Below, piece after piece: positions 11,426-33,309 of a DNA stretch of 64,000 bases (the stretch's first letter is position 1; the number at the start of each line of letters is the position of its first letter). The position numbers and the translations under genes were made by a program. The DNA lies in contig OZ025872.1 in the NCBI GenBank assembly GCA_964019415.1, positions 10,516,266-10,580,265 of the forward strand. Reading direction: 5' to 3'. A model generated the notes under the pieces. That model did no database searches. It saw only the letters and a list, made by a program, of their open reading frames with translations, and had not been told where the DNA came from. This DNA comes from Ianthella basta (Eukaryota; Porifera; Demospongiae; Verongiida; Ianthellidae).

Positions 11426-11825
11426 AACTGCACACCAACACACCGCTTGTGGGGGTTTCCCCTCACTCTCTTGACAGCAGCTGATTTGGTCATGTTGAGG
11501 TAGCTTGGCCTTGCGGAGAGGCTTGCCTGTAGGACATCATATGACATGTCACATGACATCAACCTCACGTCACCCCTAACATGACGTCATTCACCCAAGT
11601 TGACAGACTTGTTGCAGCTGAGTCTGGTTTGTCACATTGCTTAGGGGGGCTCCGATGGGAAGTCCCCTGAGTTGGTCATGCGACACATTGCACACACCCC
11701 TACTGGACATGTCAGAGCACCCTGTTGACAGAGTTGACTGGGGTGACGTGACAGTGAAGGTGGTGTCACACATGTTTGTGGGACTTACAGTGGGGAGGGG
11801 CTTTTCGTTAATCCCGCCCCCAGGC

Positions 11826-12858
11826 TCTCCAGACGTCTGATGTAGTTCTCTTTGCTCCTAATCTTCAAGTTGAGCTGTCTCTCCTGTGCGTCTAGCTCTG
11901 CTAGCCCCTTCCTTAGCTGACACCTCTCACTGAACACAGCTCCCACCACACCCTGCAGACTGGGTGAGGAGGAGGAGGTACACTGACTGACTCTACACGG
12001 TCTAGCCTACCTTTTACAGACCTTCAACAGGTTGAGAGTTTTCCTTTCCTACTGAGCTGTCTCTGTCTTGTCAAACTCACTCTTGAGTGGTCCCTGTTGT
12101 GCCAGTCGTGTCTTGAGCTCTGCGATCTCTCTCTGCAGCTCCTCCACTACTGTCTTGTAGCGGGACATGTGGTAGTCCACTGTCAACACATTACGCACCA
12201 CCTGCACACACATGTGAGGGGAGTAAGTGGAATACTGTCAAATATACTCTTGGGACATAAATGAATGTCTGTGCATGTGTGTCTGTCCGTCTGTGTGTCT
12301 GTGTGTACCATGTACGTACCTTAGTCTTGATCTGTTGGCCCTGTCTGCATACTTGAGAGTGTTGTAGGAGTCCTGGTAGCTCAGAGCAGAGGGACTGAGG
12401 GAGGGAGGGGGCAACAGAGGACAGGTGGCTTTGTACTGCACAGTCTAAGGTCTCTGGGTGAGTGAACTGGTGTTGTCATGGCAACCACCTGGTAGTCTCA
12501 CCTGACGTTGGCAATCATGACAGTCTGGCAGATCCCACCCAGTGAGTCCTTTAACAGTCTGATCACCTTGCAGTCTCGGTAGGGGACAAACACAGACTTT
12601 CCCTACACAACGAGGGGGGGTACCTCAGTACACTCAACTACAATGGGGCAAGGTGCTGTGTTAGTACACAACCCATTACATTGCTACAGTATAATATCTT
12701 CCTACCTTGTTGCTGGCCAGTGCATTGATGTAGTTCCCCAGTGCCAGCAGAGAGCGGTTGATGTTGGCACCCTCCCTCAGTCGCTCCCCACGGTTAGCAG
12801 TCACAGTGGCTCGCTCTGACCCTTCCAAGTCAATCAGGGACAGCTTAGCCTAGCTCAC
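11826..12858 (-). pseudogene. Kinesin-8 (KIF18/19-like) remnant, copy 1
   Basis: Minus-strand exons, in gene order: 12706-12858, 12502-12602, 12320-12394 and 12053-12201. A coiled-coil exon ending at 11952 may follow. They encode the C-terminal third of a kinesin motor: switch II and helix alpha-4 ([20 protein letters not shown]), the alpha-5 region, and the neck SYQDSYNTLKYADRA followed by a heptad-rich coil. Closest in style to kinesin-8. It is broken: a TAG three codons into the first exon, switch II DLAGSE changed to [16 protein letters not shown] changed to [10 protein letters not shown], and a one-base deletion in the neck exon. The ATP-binding N-terminal exons are absent. Confidence 0.85.
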
Positions 12859-12944
12859 CTACACACAACACACAGTCACACACACATGGACAGAGGGAGA
12901 GTGAGGGAGGGCATGCAGGGCTTACAGATCAGGTCTTTCTACTA

Positions 12945-13048
<104 letters not shown>

Positions 13049-13049
13049 T

Positions 13050-14040
13050 GAAAATTTCCTGTACTAGCCTGAAGTGAACAATCAAATACATAAAAAGCTA
13101 ACACTACTAAGTCAACACAGATCATGTCGCCATACCAAAGTGGACATTGCAGAGATTTTGCATACAACAAAGGATCTACAATATTTAGATGACACAAAAC
13201 TGTGATGTAATTCAAGATACCCCCCAGTCTTTGGCATTGGTAGAATATCACTAACTAGCAGGGCAGCCGTCTTTGGTGGGCTTCCTGCAGTTTCAAAGTA
13301 TCTTCATTGCTAGCAACAAAGGGTAGCTGCTATCACAACAGTGAGTTTAAATTTGATCATTGTACGACAGTGAATCAAAGCGTCCAATAACCAGAAGTCA
13401 AAGGGAATAACAATAATGGTGGTCGGCCACAAAGAAGCAATGGAAATCAAAGAATATCTTCCCAACAACAGCAAGACGGGCAATTTCAACCTGCAGAGGA
13501 CACTTTCTACTCTAATTCTTAATCACTGAGAGCTTGGTGTCACCATGTGCAGCAGTCTTTGCTTGAATTGTGAACAAACAAAGAAACAAACAAACAGAAT
13601 TATATAGATTACACCACTAGCACACACACATAAATGTACCTCAAGCATTAAAGTGGTGAACTGGCATGGTTTGAGAGTGGGCCCAATTATAAGATTTCAT
13701 ATGTAAATATGTTGTAAGCACACAGGCAGTGTGGCATACAGAGCAGTCCCCAAGTGTGAGGTGTGTACGCAGCTGGTGTCTGTGGAAGGCTGTGGAAGGT
13801 ACATTCACATGTGGGGTTGGTCTAGCGAGGCTAGTAGTGGTACCAAACTGAAGTGTTGAGACTCTAATGATGTTCAGTGTCTGCACCAGTTTAGCAATGA
13901 AAGTGAGCAGTTCACACTTGTGACTGCTCCAGAAAGGGAAGGAAATGATGAGAGTTTAGGACTGCATTGTGGGGCTTCTAATTTACAGAGCACTTTACTT
14001 TCAACTAGCCATTCAAGGGGCTAGTGGACAATTCTCCCAC
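13050..14040. other. Non-coding duplicated block
   Basis: Nearly collinear with 34825-35860. No eIF2-gamma or kinesin exons are recognisable here. Frames on both strands are broken in one or both copies. Confidence 0.5.
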
Positions 14041-14042
14041 AC

Positions 14043-14054
14043 AGTGTGTGTGTG

Positions 14055-14130
<76 letters not shown>

Positions 14131-14144
14131 CATGTGTGTGTGTG
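14043..14144. repeat. (TG)n microsatellite beside the eIF2-gamma remnant
   Basis: About 40 TG units with two GC interruptions, next to the pseudo-exon at 14154. The homologous tract is at 35862-35945. Confidence 0.95.
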
Positions 14145-14153
14145 ACAGCTCAC

Positions 14154-14695
14154 TTGCACTCCAGAGATAGCCTTGACAACTGTGAACTTGCTGTGTGCCA
14201 CATGTCCAATGGTACCTGACACACACAAGCACAAATAACAACAACAACAACAACATAACGAACACACACAGGGAAGGGAAGACAAGAGTATACATCATCA
14301 CATGATTAAGATTTAAGGCATTAGATAGCCCATTACACGCACCACGTGTGTTACTAATATGGGTACAGTGGAACCTGTCTAAGACAGCCACCTGCATGTG
14401 GGACAGTTCTAACTGACGTTTATAGAGAGGTGGCTGCTCTACAGAGGTAGATTGCAATTCTAAACTGCTATTTGGTGCATGTGACTGCTTCAGAGAGGTG
14501 GCTGCCTAACACAGTGACTGTCTTAGACTGCAGGTTCCACTGTACACTTGTGTGTGTATGTGTGTATGTATGTATACAGTAGCTACATATGACAGTGTTT
14601 CAATACATTACACAACAGTCAACTTACCAATGTTGATTGTTGCTTGGCAACTAGCTACTAACTTCAGAAGAAAAAGCATTGACTTCTGTCACATC
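14154..14695 (-). pseudogene. EIF2S3: eIF2-gamma (EIF2S3) N-terminal exons, copy 1, broken
   Basis: Two minus-strand exons. 14628-14695 reads DVTEVNAF, then an apparent extra TAGT, then QATINIG. 14154-14215 reads TIGHVAHSKFTVVKAISGVQ. Together they match the start of translation initiation factor eIF2-gamma, the GTPase that delivers initiator tRNA. The G1 GTP-binding motif AHGKST is damaged to AHSKFT. The four-base insertion breaks the frame and is also present in copy 2, so it predates the duplication. No later eIF2-gamma exon is found between here and the kinesin remnant. Confidence 0.85.
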
Positions 14696-14699
14696 CTGC

Positions 14700-15560
14700 G
14701 TAGTCAACCAGACAACATGACAGTGACATTTAGTGTCAGTGTGAAATGAAAATTTCACTATATGTCACCACAACATCACAGTGACAGTGACATGGTAGTG
14801 TCCCTGTATGTCAACTAGAGGTACACTGCAGGAGAACACTACTACAAAAACAAGCTGCACTACCTGAACAGCTCAAGCAGAGAACACAACACATGTGATT
14901 CGTCACAGTACTAGCTATGTCTGATACAATACCAAGATCTTCTCCTCAATAGCCAGCCACCCCTAGGTCTAAAATCCCATCACTAGCTAATAGAGCACTT
15001 TTCATCGCCACCTCTCCTTATCAATTGGCGCTCACGTACCAGTTTAGACAGGTCTTGAATCGCTAATCTTGAATCGTCCACTGTAGATGGGTGTAGTATC
15101 TATGCTATTGGTCAGGGTAGCTAGATAGATAGCTAGTTTTGGAATCATGCATAGCTAGCTATTGTTGAAGTGAAATGAGCAGTACAGCTGGAGGGACCTT
15201 GATCACTGGCTACTAGCACTCACACGTTAGCTGGCTATAGCATGCTATGGTCATAAGATAAAATGCACTACATGGAGCCACCCATCTCTGTCCATCGATG
15301 CGACCATAGATCCTCCAGACATGGTCCGACGGAGGGGGCCTGGATACGAGACTAAGCTACTACACGCAGCTGCGGATCCGGAGCTCGAGGGCGCCATTTT
15401 CATGAAGCAAGACGCCATTTTGCAATCTCCTTATGTATTGCGACCGGATCATGAGCTGCCACTGTCACTGCGGCCGACTCTGTTCAGTGACTGCTGCTCA
15501 CAAGTAGGACCTCGTGCGTGGAATCCAAGTACCCTCTACACTGTCAAGTGAGGCGGTGCG
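14700..15560. other. Shared upstream block of the TM exon
   Basis: Almost identical to 36435-37291. A GC-richer stretch, 15300-15560, could be a promoter for the + strand TM exon and, on the minus strand, for the old eIF2-gamma gene. A minus-strand ATG at about 15320 (MSGGS) is a possible old eIF2-gamma start, but this is weak. Confidence 0.4.
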
Positions 15561-15768
15561 ATGGACCTTGTCATGATCATCCTGACCCGTCTTCTTGGGT
15601 GGCATTGTCCTCGTCTTGGCCACCCTCTGGGCATGGTTTGGGCCGAGCGTGAACTCCGTCCAGTCCTTCTTCCGCAAAGCAGCGCCTACGTGTCCGTCGG
15701 AGGAGGAACAGACGACCCCTCGAGGCACACAGCGGACTACGGGCAGTGATCCTTCCGGACGGGAACAG
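15561..15768 (+). pseudogene. TM first exon, copy 1, frameshifted
   Basis: Matches NLR3 exon 1 (49335-49547). It starts MDLVMIILT, then an extra C (gacccgtc against gaccgtc) throws the frame. The hydrophobic run [17 protein letters not shown] and the acidic SEEEQ segment are still readable in the shifted frame. The donor gggaacag|gt is kept. As it stands, the ATG leads to a 62-codon frame only. Confidence 0.75.
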
Positions 15769-16243
15769 GTGGGGGCAGTAGTAGGAGTGTTGACGTGGTG
15801 CGTAGGTATACTATAACCATATAAGTGCAGTATCTAACTATGGCATAACGGACTGGCTAGCGGACACAGTGCATGAACGGAGGACCGTCTCCAGTCCTGG
15901 TCCCGTGGTGCATGGGGAGGGTCTAGAGGGACGGGTCTAGCCTCAATCGCGCATCCAGGCCTATTTTAGCTATATAGCTGTACTAGACGAATGCAAGGCA
16001 TTGAGGGGGTGAGCACGTGCCATTTGTCATCATCATCGCTCCGACTGCTCACGTGCACAAGGGACAAGGTGACTGTTGTGTCATCACCGACTGCACATGT
16101 ACACTGGATGAACGTGACGTACCACGACTTCCAGTTTCCCCCCACCCAGAAGAAAGGGCTTCACTTTGCTTGCCCCAACAAGGTGACAAAGCCTGGCACA
16201 TTGCTATACATTGAGTTGTGTAGGTTGCAGCCCACAGTGCAAG

Positions 16244-16357
16244 TCTAGTCTCGTGTAGCAAGGCCTCTGTTCCTGCCTCCATTATTATATGCTGACATCA
16301 TTGGTCGGCAGCATATATAATGGAGGCAGGAATAGCGGCCTTGCTAAGTGAGACTAG
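16244..16357. repeat. Foldback (hairpin) element
   Basis: agcaaggcctctgttcctgc and its complement gcaggaatagcggccttgct bound a 114-base near-palindrome with the core tataatggaggcagg. A copy is at 37965-38077. This is a short MITE-like hairpin in the intron between the TM and Gln-rich exons. Confidence 0.85.
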
Positions 16358-16778
16358 TGCAAGCCAATTAGATTACAGCTATGCTATGACATCACAACCA
16401 GCTCACACCAACCAATGAGGTAGCAGATTGCCCGGTAAGCAGGTGAACTTTCTGCATGTGGACACTGTTGTTGTGCAGTCTCACTGGTTGTTGTGGACTG
16501 GCTTGTGACATCATAGCATGTCTGCAATCTGATTGGGTGCACTGTGAGCCTGCTACCTACACAGCCCTATGTATGGTAATGTGCCAGGACTATATCGTAC
16601 CCCATAAGTAGGCCTGGATGTGGGAGGGTATAGGACTACCTACGGGGACTTCCATATGCACACAGTAGCTATTGTGGGAATTAAGGGTTTGTCATGGTTA
16701 CATGGATCGTCACTTTGTTCCGTTGTCTTCGCTTTGATAGGAAACATTTATGTTGGAACAGACGAGCTTGCAGTGCTC

Positions 16779-16954
16779 AGAACACCTGCAGACTGACCAG
16801 ACTGTGGCACAAGAACAACAAACGGCACAAGACAGCAAGCAGTGCAAGGACAGAAGTGTCACATGAACAACAAACAGTGGAGGGACAACAAGCAACGCAA
16901 AGTTCTAACTCTCCAGATCAAGCAGTGGATCAGCAAGCTGGAGCAGGAGGTATG
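16779..16954 (+). pseudogene. Gln-rich second exon, copy 1, unexpanded and frame-disrupted
   Basis: Homologous to the NLR3 exon at 50153-51371. It has about six loose 18-bp units (VAQEQQ, HEQQTV, EGQQAT) and the same 3' end, [16 protein letters not shown], with donor g|gtatgt in phase 1. Two one-base losses change the frame within the repeats, and the frame entered from the phase-0 acceptor meets a TGA. This copy probably shows the state before expansion. Confidence 0.7.
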
Positions 16955-17363
16955 TTTAGCACACACATCATTGCACTGCATGATGGTGGATCTTACGCAG
17001 CGACCAATCACATTTGCATTTCACTTCATGGTTGAATAGTGTATTCTCAGTTACTTTTGCTTTTCACATTATCTGGTTTCCCTATAATTATCTGAATGAG
17101 CTGGTCCCAGTGAGTGACAGCCCACTGTGTTCATGTATGTGGACTACTTGATTTAAAATTTATATTTTTCCATTGAAAATAAGGTGACAATCAGTAATTC
17201 CACTTTGAGACAATATATTTCCCTTAGCTACAAAGTGTACAGACTCGGCTAATGGCTTTGGTTGAGTAACATATCATCATTAGATTCCAATCGCTCTTGA
17301 GTGGCAGCCATTTTGGAAGTTTGTGGTAGTGAACAGTTGCTCTATACAAGCATTAGCCCATTA

Positions 17364-17749
17364 GTCTCGTTCCCAGCCCCCAAAAGATGGTCTGGCACAT
17401 TTGCTCGATATTTTGATACCGCCCTTGGGGTGCTTGCCAATATCTTGGCAAGTGCCTCCATGTCTGCGATACTCAATGTAATGGCTTTATTCGCTCACTT
17501 ACGTGAGTTGTAGTCGGGTGTTCCATCAAATGAGACCAATCTATACCCAATTTGGCCGCTTCCACAATTTCAAAAGGTGGCCTGGTACAGTTTCTCAATG
17601 TCTGTTACTGCCCCTTGAGGTGATTCTGGCAAGCGCCCCAATACTTGTGTTTCTATCGTACATGTAACACGACATACCAAAAGTTTTCAATTAATCAGAA
17701 TATCAGAGCAAATGTACCAGACCACCTTTTGGGGGGCTGGGAACGAGAC
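17364..17749. mobile_element. 386-bp inverted-repeat element
   Basis: gtctcgttcccagccccc plus aaaagatggtctgg at the left end matches, as reverse complement, ccaccttttggggggctggg plus aacgagac at the right end, so the arms are about 50 bases. There is no coding capacity. A related end (ggtctgggaacgagac) occurs at about 49736-49752. Confidence 0.75.
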
Positions 17750-17815
17750 TACACCGGAGCTGACCAAAGGGAACTGCCATTTTCATATAGCAAAACACCA
17801 TTTTCTCATTCCCAG

Positions 17816-17944
17816 TTCCAAATCCCGAGCCAAATCCAGACCAGCTAAAGATTGAGGTGCCCTGGGTGAGACGGAGCTCAGTACAACTGACTAGCGACGG
17901 CTTTAGAGCATTCTTCAAGGGGAGACCTGTGGACAAGGTTACAG
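17816..17944 (+). CDS. Orphan candidate exon, unknown
   Basis: A 129-base open segment has a good acceptor (ttctcattcccag) and donor (acag|gtgaga). In phase 1 it reads with IEVPWVRRSSVQLTSDGFRA near its middle. Both ends are phase 1, so it could join the Gln-rich exon (ends phase 1) to the CARD exon (starts phase 1). NLR3 has no such exon. It does not fit the phase-0 tetraspanin exons. No family recognised. Confidence 0.3.
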
Positions 17945-18493
17945 GTGAGATGGGTACATGGGGACAGTGTGGAGATTAGTGGGTTAATGTGTTTGAAGGG
18001 TTTCTATATAGCTGAGGGCTGTTGGTGGGGGATGCCCCAGTTGTCCCCTTAAACGTCCCCTTGTATGTGTTAGTGGTATTTCCTGCTAACTGATTGGTGC
18101 TGAGAAGGTACGTGTGTTGTGTGTGCCCCACACTCACTCCATGTGTAAGAGTGGACTGTAGAGTGGGCAGGTCTGGCCTGGCCATGTGAAGGAGTTGAAG
18201 GATTGTGCTAGCTATGCTGCACTGCTCATGAGTTGTGTCAGGTATACACCAAACTTATGCTCATCACATGTCATTGGTACCAGCACCTCACTAGTCTCGC
18301 TAGCCAGACCGCCATTTTGTAGACTACACCATACAAAATGGCAGTCTAGCTCATGAGACTAGCACTACACGGGAAGTTGGCACATCCAATTATGCTCCTT
18401 TTATATGCAAATCTAGCCTAGTATACTGTAATAATGTTCAATTCTCAGAACGGCTCATTATGCTCCATTTAATGCCCACTTAATCAGTGCAAC

Positions 18494-18496
<3 letters not shown>

Positions 18497-18560
<64 letters not shown>
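18497..18560. repeat. (TG)n microsatellite
   Basis: About 32 TG units, about 70 bases upstream of the first visible tetraspanin exon. Confidence 0.95.
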
Positions 18561-18561
<1 letters not shown>

Positions 18562-18631
18562 TGTACATGTATGTGAGTGTATACCTTCATTCCCTCCCCT
18601 CCCTCCCTTCCCTCCCTCCCCCTCCAATCAG

Positions 18632-19815
18632 TATATGATCCTCACTGCAATAGCCAGTATCCTCCAGGTCTCAGCTGGTAGTCTGGCTGTTAAGCAAGAG
18701 GCAAACGTGAGTGACTCTCACATGATTACACCAGATATCCCCAATTGTCACCTATTCTCTCCCCCCCTCCCCCTCTGTCCCACTCCTCCCTCTTCCCCTG
18801 TTCACACAGCTGAGGTCCATAGTAGACACTGAGCTGCGTAGCTCAATGGTGAGCTACCAACCTCACAGCGACTTCAGAACGGCCTACGACAGCCTACATG
18901 AAAGGGTTGGTTGACTCCGCCTCCTGCATCATGTGATAGGCAATGAATACACTTGACTTGATGATCCATTTGATGTTCCGGTGTTTAGACACTAGCCACT
19001 GTCAGTGTTATCCCCTCTCATGCCCACCATCTCCACCTCTCTCTCTACCCCTACCAGCTCCGCTGCTGTGGATCAAACTCCTCTATGAACTGGCTGGATG
19101 CGTCCAACCTCGGGATGGTCGCACCAGACAGCTGCTGCATGGTGTTCTCTCAGGGATGTGGCAACACTGGACCTCAGAGTCAATTCTACCAGCAGGTGAG
19201 TGAGCTCCTCCTCCACACCACTCCACATGCAGGGCTATTCCTAATGGTACCTGTTAAAGAGTTGGTTGAAAGCATCACATCAACAAGTAGTAACCGTTCC
19301 TCCTCCTTTCCCCTCCCCTCCTCCCATTCTGGCCCCTCCCCTCCAGGGGTGTCTGGACTTCTTGTCAATGTGCCAGAGTGATCAGCTCTCCATTATCGGA
19401 CCACTTGGACTCTTCAGTGGATTGTTTGGAGTGAGTAACATAGACACTTTACCCACATCTGTCACCTCTCTCTCCCCTCTCTTCTCCCTCCCCTCCCCTG
19501 CCCCCCCCTCACACCCCTCCACTCCCTTCTCCCTCACACCCTCCCATCCCCTCCCCTCACACCCCTCCACTCCCTTCACCCTCACATGCACCCTCCCTTC
19601 CACTCCCCCCTCATTCCTCTCTCCTCCCCTCCCCACACCTCCCCTCACACCCTCCCACTCCCCTCCCCCTCACACCCCTCCCCTCCTTTCTCCCTCCCCC
19701 CTCACACCCCTCCCTCCCCTCCCCCCCCCACCCACAGCTCCTATGTGGTATCTTTGTCCCACTTGGTCTCGTCATCATGGTGTGTATGAACAAGGGATCA
19801 TACCATTCCAATTAG
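18632..19815 (+). CDS. Tetraspanin, 3' half (TM3, large extracellular loop, TM4)
   Basis: Five phase-0 exons: 18632-18706, 18810-18905, 19058-19195, 19347-19430 and 19738-19815 (TAG). They give 156 residues. The first exon (MILTAIASILQVSAGSLAV) is TM3. The large extracellular loop carries the signature CCG (LRCCGSN), then PDSCC, a GC and a GCLDFLSMC. TM4 is IIGPLGLFSGLFG joined to LLCGIFVPLGLVIM, with a short tail KGSYHSN. Tetraspanins organise membrane microdomains. Exons for TM1 and TM2 are not found in the 1.7 kb upstream, so the gene is 5'-truncated or has a long unrecognised 5' region. The donor of exon 2 (agg|gttggt) is weak. Confidence 0.85.
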
Positions 19816-20340
19816 ACATATTATACTGCATTTTATGTAGCATGTAATTACATTACAACTGTACAAATCCCACAGAAGCTCTAACACACAATGTACCCCA
19901 TTGAACTCTACCTCACAACACACTACTCATTCCTACACACACACACTGATTGATATTATATAGCACACATTATACTGTTAAATGATGCTAGCTTTTCATG
20001 TGATCACTCAAAAGTGTGCATGTGCAGGAGTCAATGGGTACACTTAGACCACTGCCCAAACAATGTGCACAGCCCACAGCTGCAAGGAGCCACTAGTACT
20101 GGTGACATGCAGTGCCCACGGCCATAGCTACTGACTTATGGTCTTATAGTGCGGCTAGCCAGCAATGAAATCTCTCCACATGTGTAGCTAGCTAGTGGAG
20201 TGAGTAACTCTTGCAAGGTGAGGTGTGTCTACATGTTAGTTAACATAAAACAGTATAGAATAATGGTCTGGTTTTCCCCTTAATCATAAAGACTTCTTAA
20301 GCTCATGATCATCCGGTGCAGGTGTAAGAATTTACTGTAG
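19816..20340. other. Intergenic
   Basis: No exon seen. Lies between the tetraspanin stop and the NLR2 promoter region. Confidence 0.5.
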
Positions 20341-20526
20341 CGGCCATCTTCCGGAAGTGATGCAATACGGACAGGGAGCTAGGGGCTAGAAGAGGGGATT
20401 TCAAAGACCTGACGTCATAAGGTCAGTTGTGCGGCGGCCCGCCCTTTCGCTCCTGCCCTTTCGCACGGGCCTATGCCAGAACAAACTGTCCATCTCTCGC
20501 GGACAGCCTTAATGCTGTGACTGCTA
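20341..20526 (+). promoter_or_regulatory. Probable NLR2 promoter
   Basis: A GC-rich island just before the first ATG of NLR2. It starts cggccatcttccggaagtga, an overlapping YY1-like (GCCATCTT) and ETS-like (CCGGAAGT) motif pair typical of TATA-less promoters, followed by a tgatgcaat site like an ATF/C-EBP element. No TATA box is evident. The role is inferred from position and motif type. Confidence 0.45.
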
Positions 20527-31712
<11,186 letters not shown>

Positions 31713-31935
31713 CCTCCCAAGACACATCCCCTGACCTGGTGAGTTGAGCAGTGTCCCAACCTCCTCTTGTCCCTGTGCTGGTCACATGACCCAGACAGAG
31801 GTAGTGGGTGCACACATTGATCCATTTGTCATGTGTCCTCCCATTTCATGTCCTTACCCACAACATGTCTCTCCACTCCACAGGACTCCAGTCTCCTCTA
31901 GTCTGCACAACAAACTGAAAGCTATTTACAACTAG
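31713..31935 (+). other. NLR2 3' UTR with intron
   Basis: Donor cctg|gtgagttgag after 31738 and acceptor ctccactccacag at 31884, as in NLR1 and NLR3. Confidence 0.55.
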
Positions 31936-32254
31936 TGTTATGTTCATGGTATAATTTGATTATTAATTGACAATTGCAACTTATTAATACATATACAATA
32001 TAATATATTTTGTTACTCTATATTATGTGCATGTTTGTCATGTATATATAACAGTATGCATAATGATATCACACACATCTTCATGATCAGTTGCATGTGT
32101 ACATACATGGACGTGATTGTTAACAGTTGGAAATGTAACACTTAAATTGCATGGTTGGCTGCTTAATTGTTGATTGATGGCGATATGTTAATGCAAAATT
32201 AAATTTCTTGCAAACACACTGCCCCACATGCATCTTGTGCAGTGTACACACTAC
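31936..32254. other. Intergenic, AT-rich
   Basis: No exon seen. Confidence 0.5.
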
Positions 32255-32610
32255 ATAATTATGAGGCTAGCTGGGGGTGCGGTGGTGTTGGCATGGTCTA
32301 ATGATTATAATCAATATTCTACAAGACATCCACCCCTACAGTCATGGAGTGTGCCTGTAACCTGCCTATACTGGTCGCATGAAGTGAGGGCTTCTCAGCT
32401 GGCTCAGGCATCAGAAAGGGTTGGTTCTCCAATACCAGCTTCACAATAGGGCTGAAAACCTTGCCGACGTTTCGACCAGATTCTCTGGTCTTCTTCAGGG
32501 CGAAGATAGATTTCTGACCGGTCACATGGTTTATAATTGTGTCCCTCCTATATACCCACAGACAGTGACTGCTGTTGGCTTGGACATGGTAGAACAATTG
32601 CATGATGCAA
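32255..32610 (-). mobile_element. Retroelement fragment with a hammerhead-like motif, possibly Penelope-like
   Basis: On the minus strand (32463-32500) lies CTGAAGA, then A, a perfect hairpin gaccaga-gaa-tctggtc, then GAAACGTC and GGC. GCC before CTGAAGA can pair with that GGC. This resembles the hammerhead ribozyme order CUGANGA - stem II - GAAA - short stem III - GUC found in Penelope-like elements, but has one extra A before stem II. The element limits are not defined. A 95-codon minus-strand frame overlaps it. Confidence 0.45.
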
Positions 32611-33000
32611 AATAGTAGTTGGCTGTAATTATACTAAACATGATCGTGAGACTATTCATTGTATGTCACACCAGGTCTATATATAATCAGCTACGCATGT
32701 GCATGCATGTAGGGCGCACATGTATGACATTGTACATTACATTGCATGAACATGCATGCATGGGCTACAACCTCGTGCAATCATGTATGAAGAAGGCTTA
32801 ACTTTGTCCCTAGCTATAGCTGCATGTACATATGCCACAGTTTATAACAGATACAGCTAGTACAGAGTATTATCAATTAATTGCTCGTGATAACATGAAA
32901 TAATGCTTGCAACTATTGTGGCTAGGGGTGGGGGAGGGAGAAGGGAGGAGAAGGGGGAGGGGGAGGGAAAGGGAGGTACACAGAGTGACATGTTACATGA
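32611..33000. other. Intergenic
   Basis: Rich in catgcatg words, ending in a G-rich purine tract (32925-32975). No exon. Confidence 0.4.
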
Positions 33001-33129
33001 GATACAACATGTGATGTTCATAGAATGGTAGAAATTGCACACTCTCCACAACCACTGCAGCTAGTGAACAGTTGTTGGCTTCCTTGTGTAGTTCTGCTGG
33101 CTTCCTTTTGCACTGCTGCAGAGAGTGAG

Positions 33130-33245
33130 AGAAGAGGGGAGGGGAGGGTTGGTCTAGCACAGCCAGACCACTCTCCTCCATCACACAGAGGAGGGAGGGG
33201 AGGGTTGGTCTAGCACAGCCAGACCACTCTCCTCCAACATAGAGG
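33130..33245. repeat. Minisatellite, ~61-bp unit, two copies
   Basis: Homologous to the array at 11236-11425, with one copy fewer. Confidence 0.85.
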
Positions 33246-33309
33246 AAGGAGTACAGGGTGGCTAGCACTACTTGTTGCCCATGGCAATAGGCCCCGCCCT
33301 CCCACCTAC

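Noticed and set aside
15321..15551. 76-codon frame MVRRRGPGYETK
   Set aside because: It lies in the shared upstream block and is broken in copy 2 by a deletion; no domain and no splice partner.
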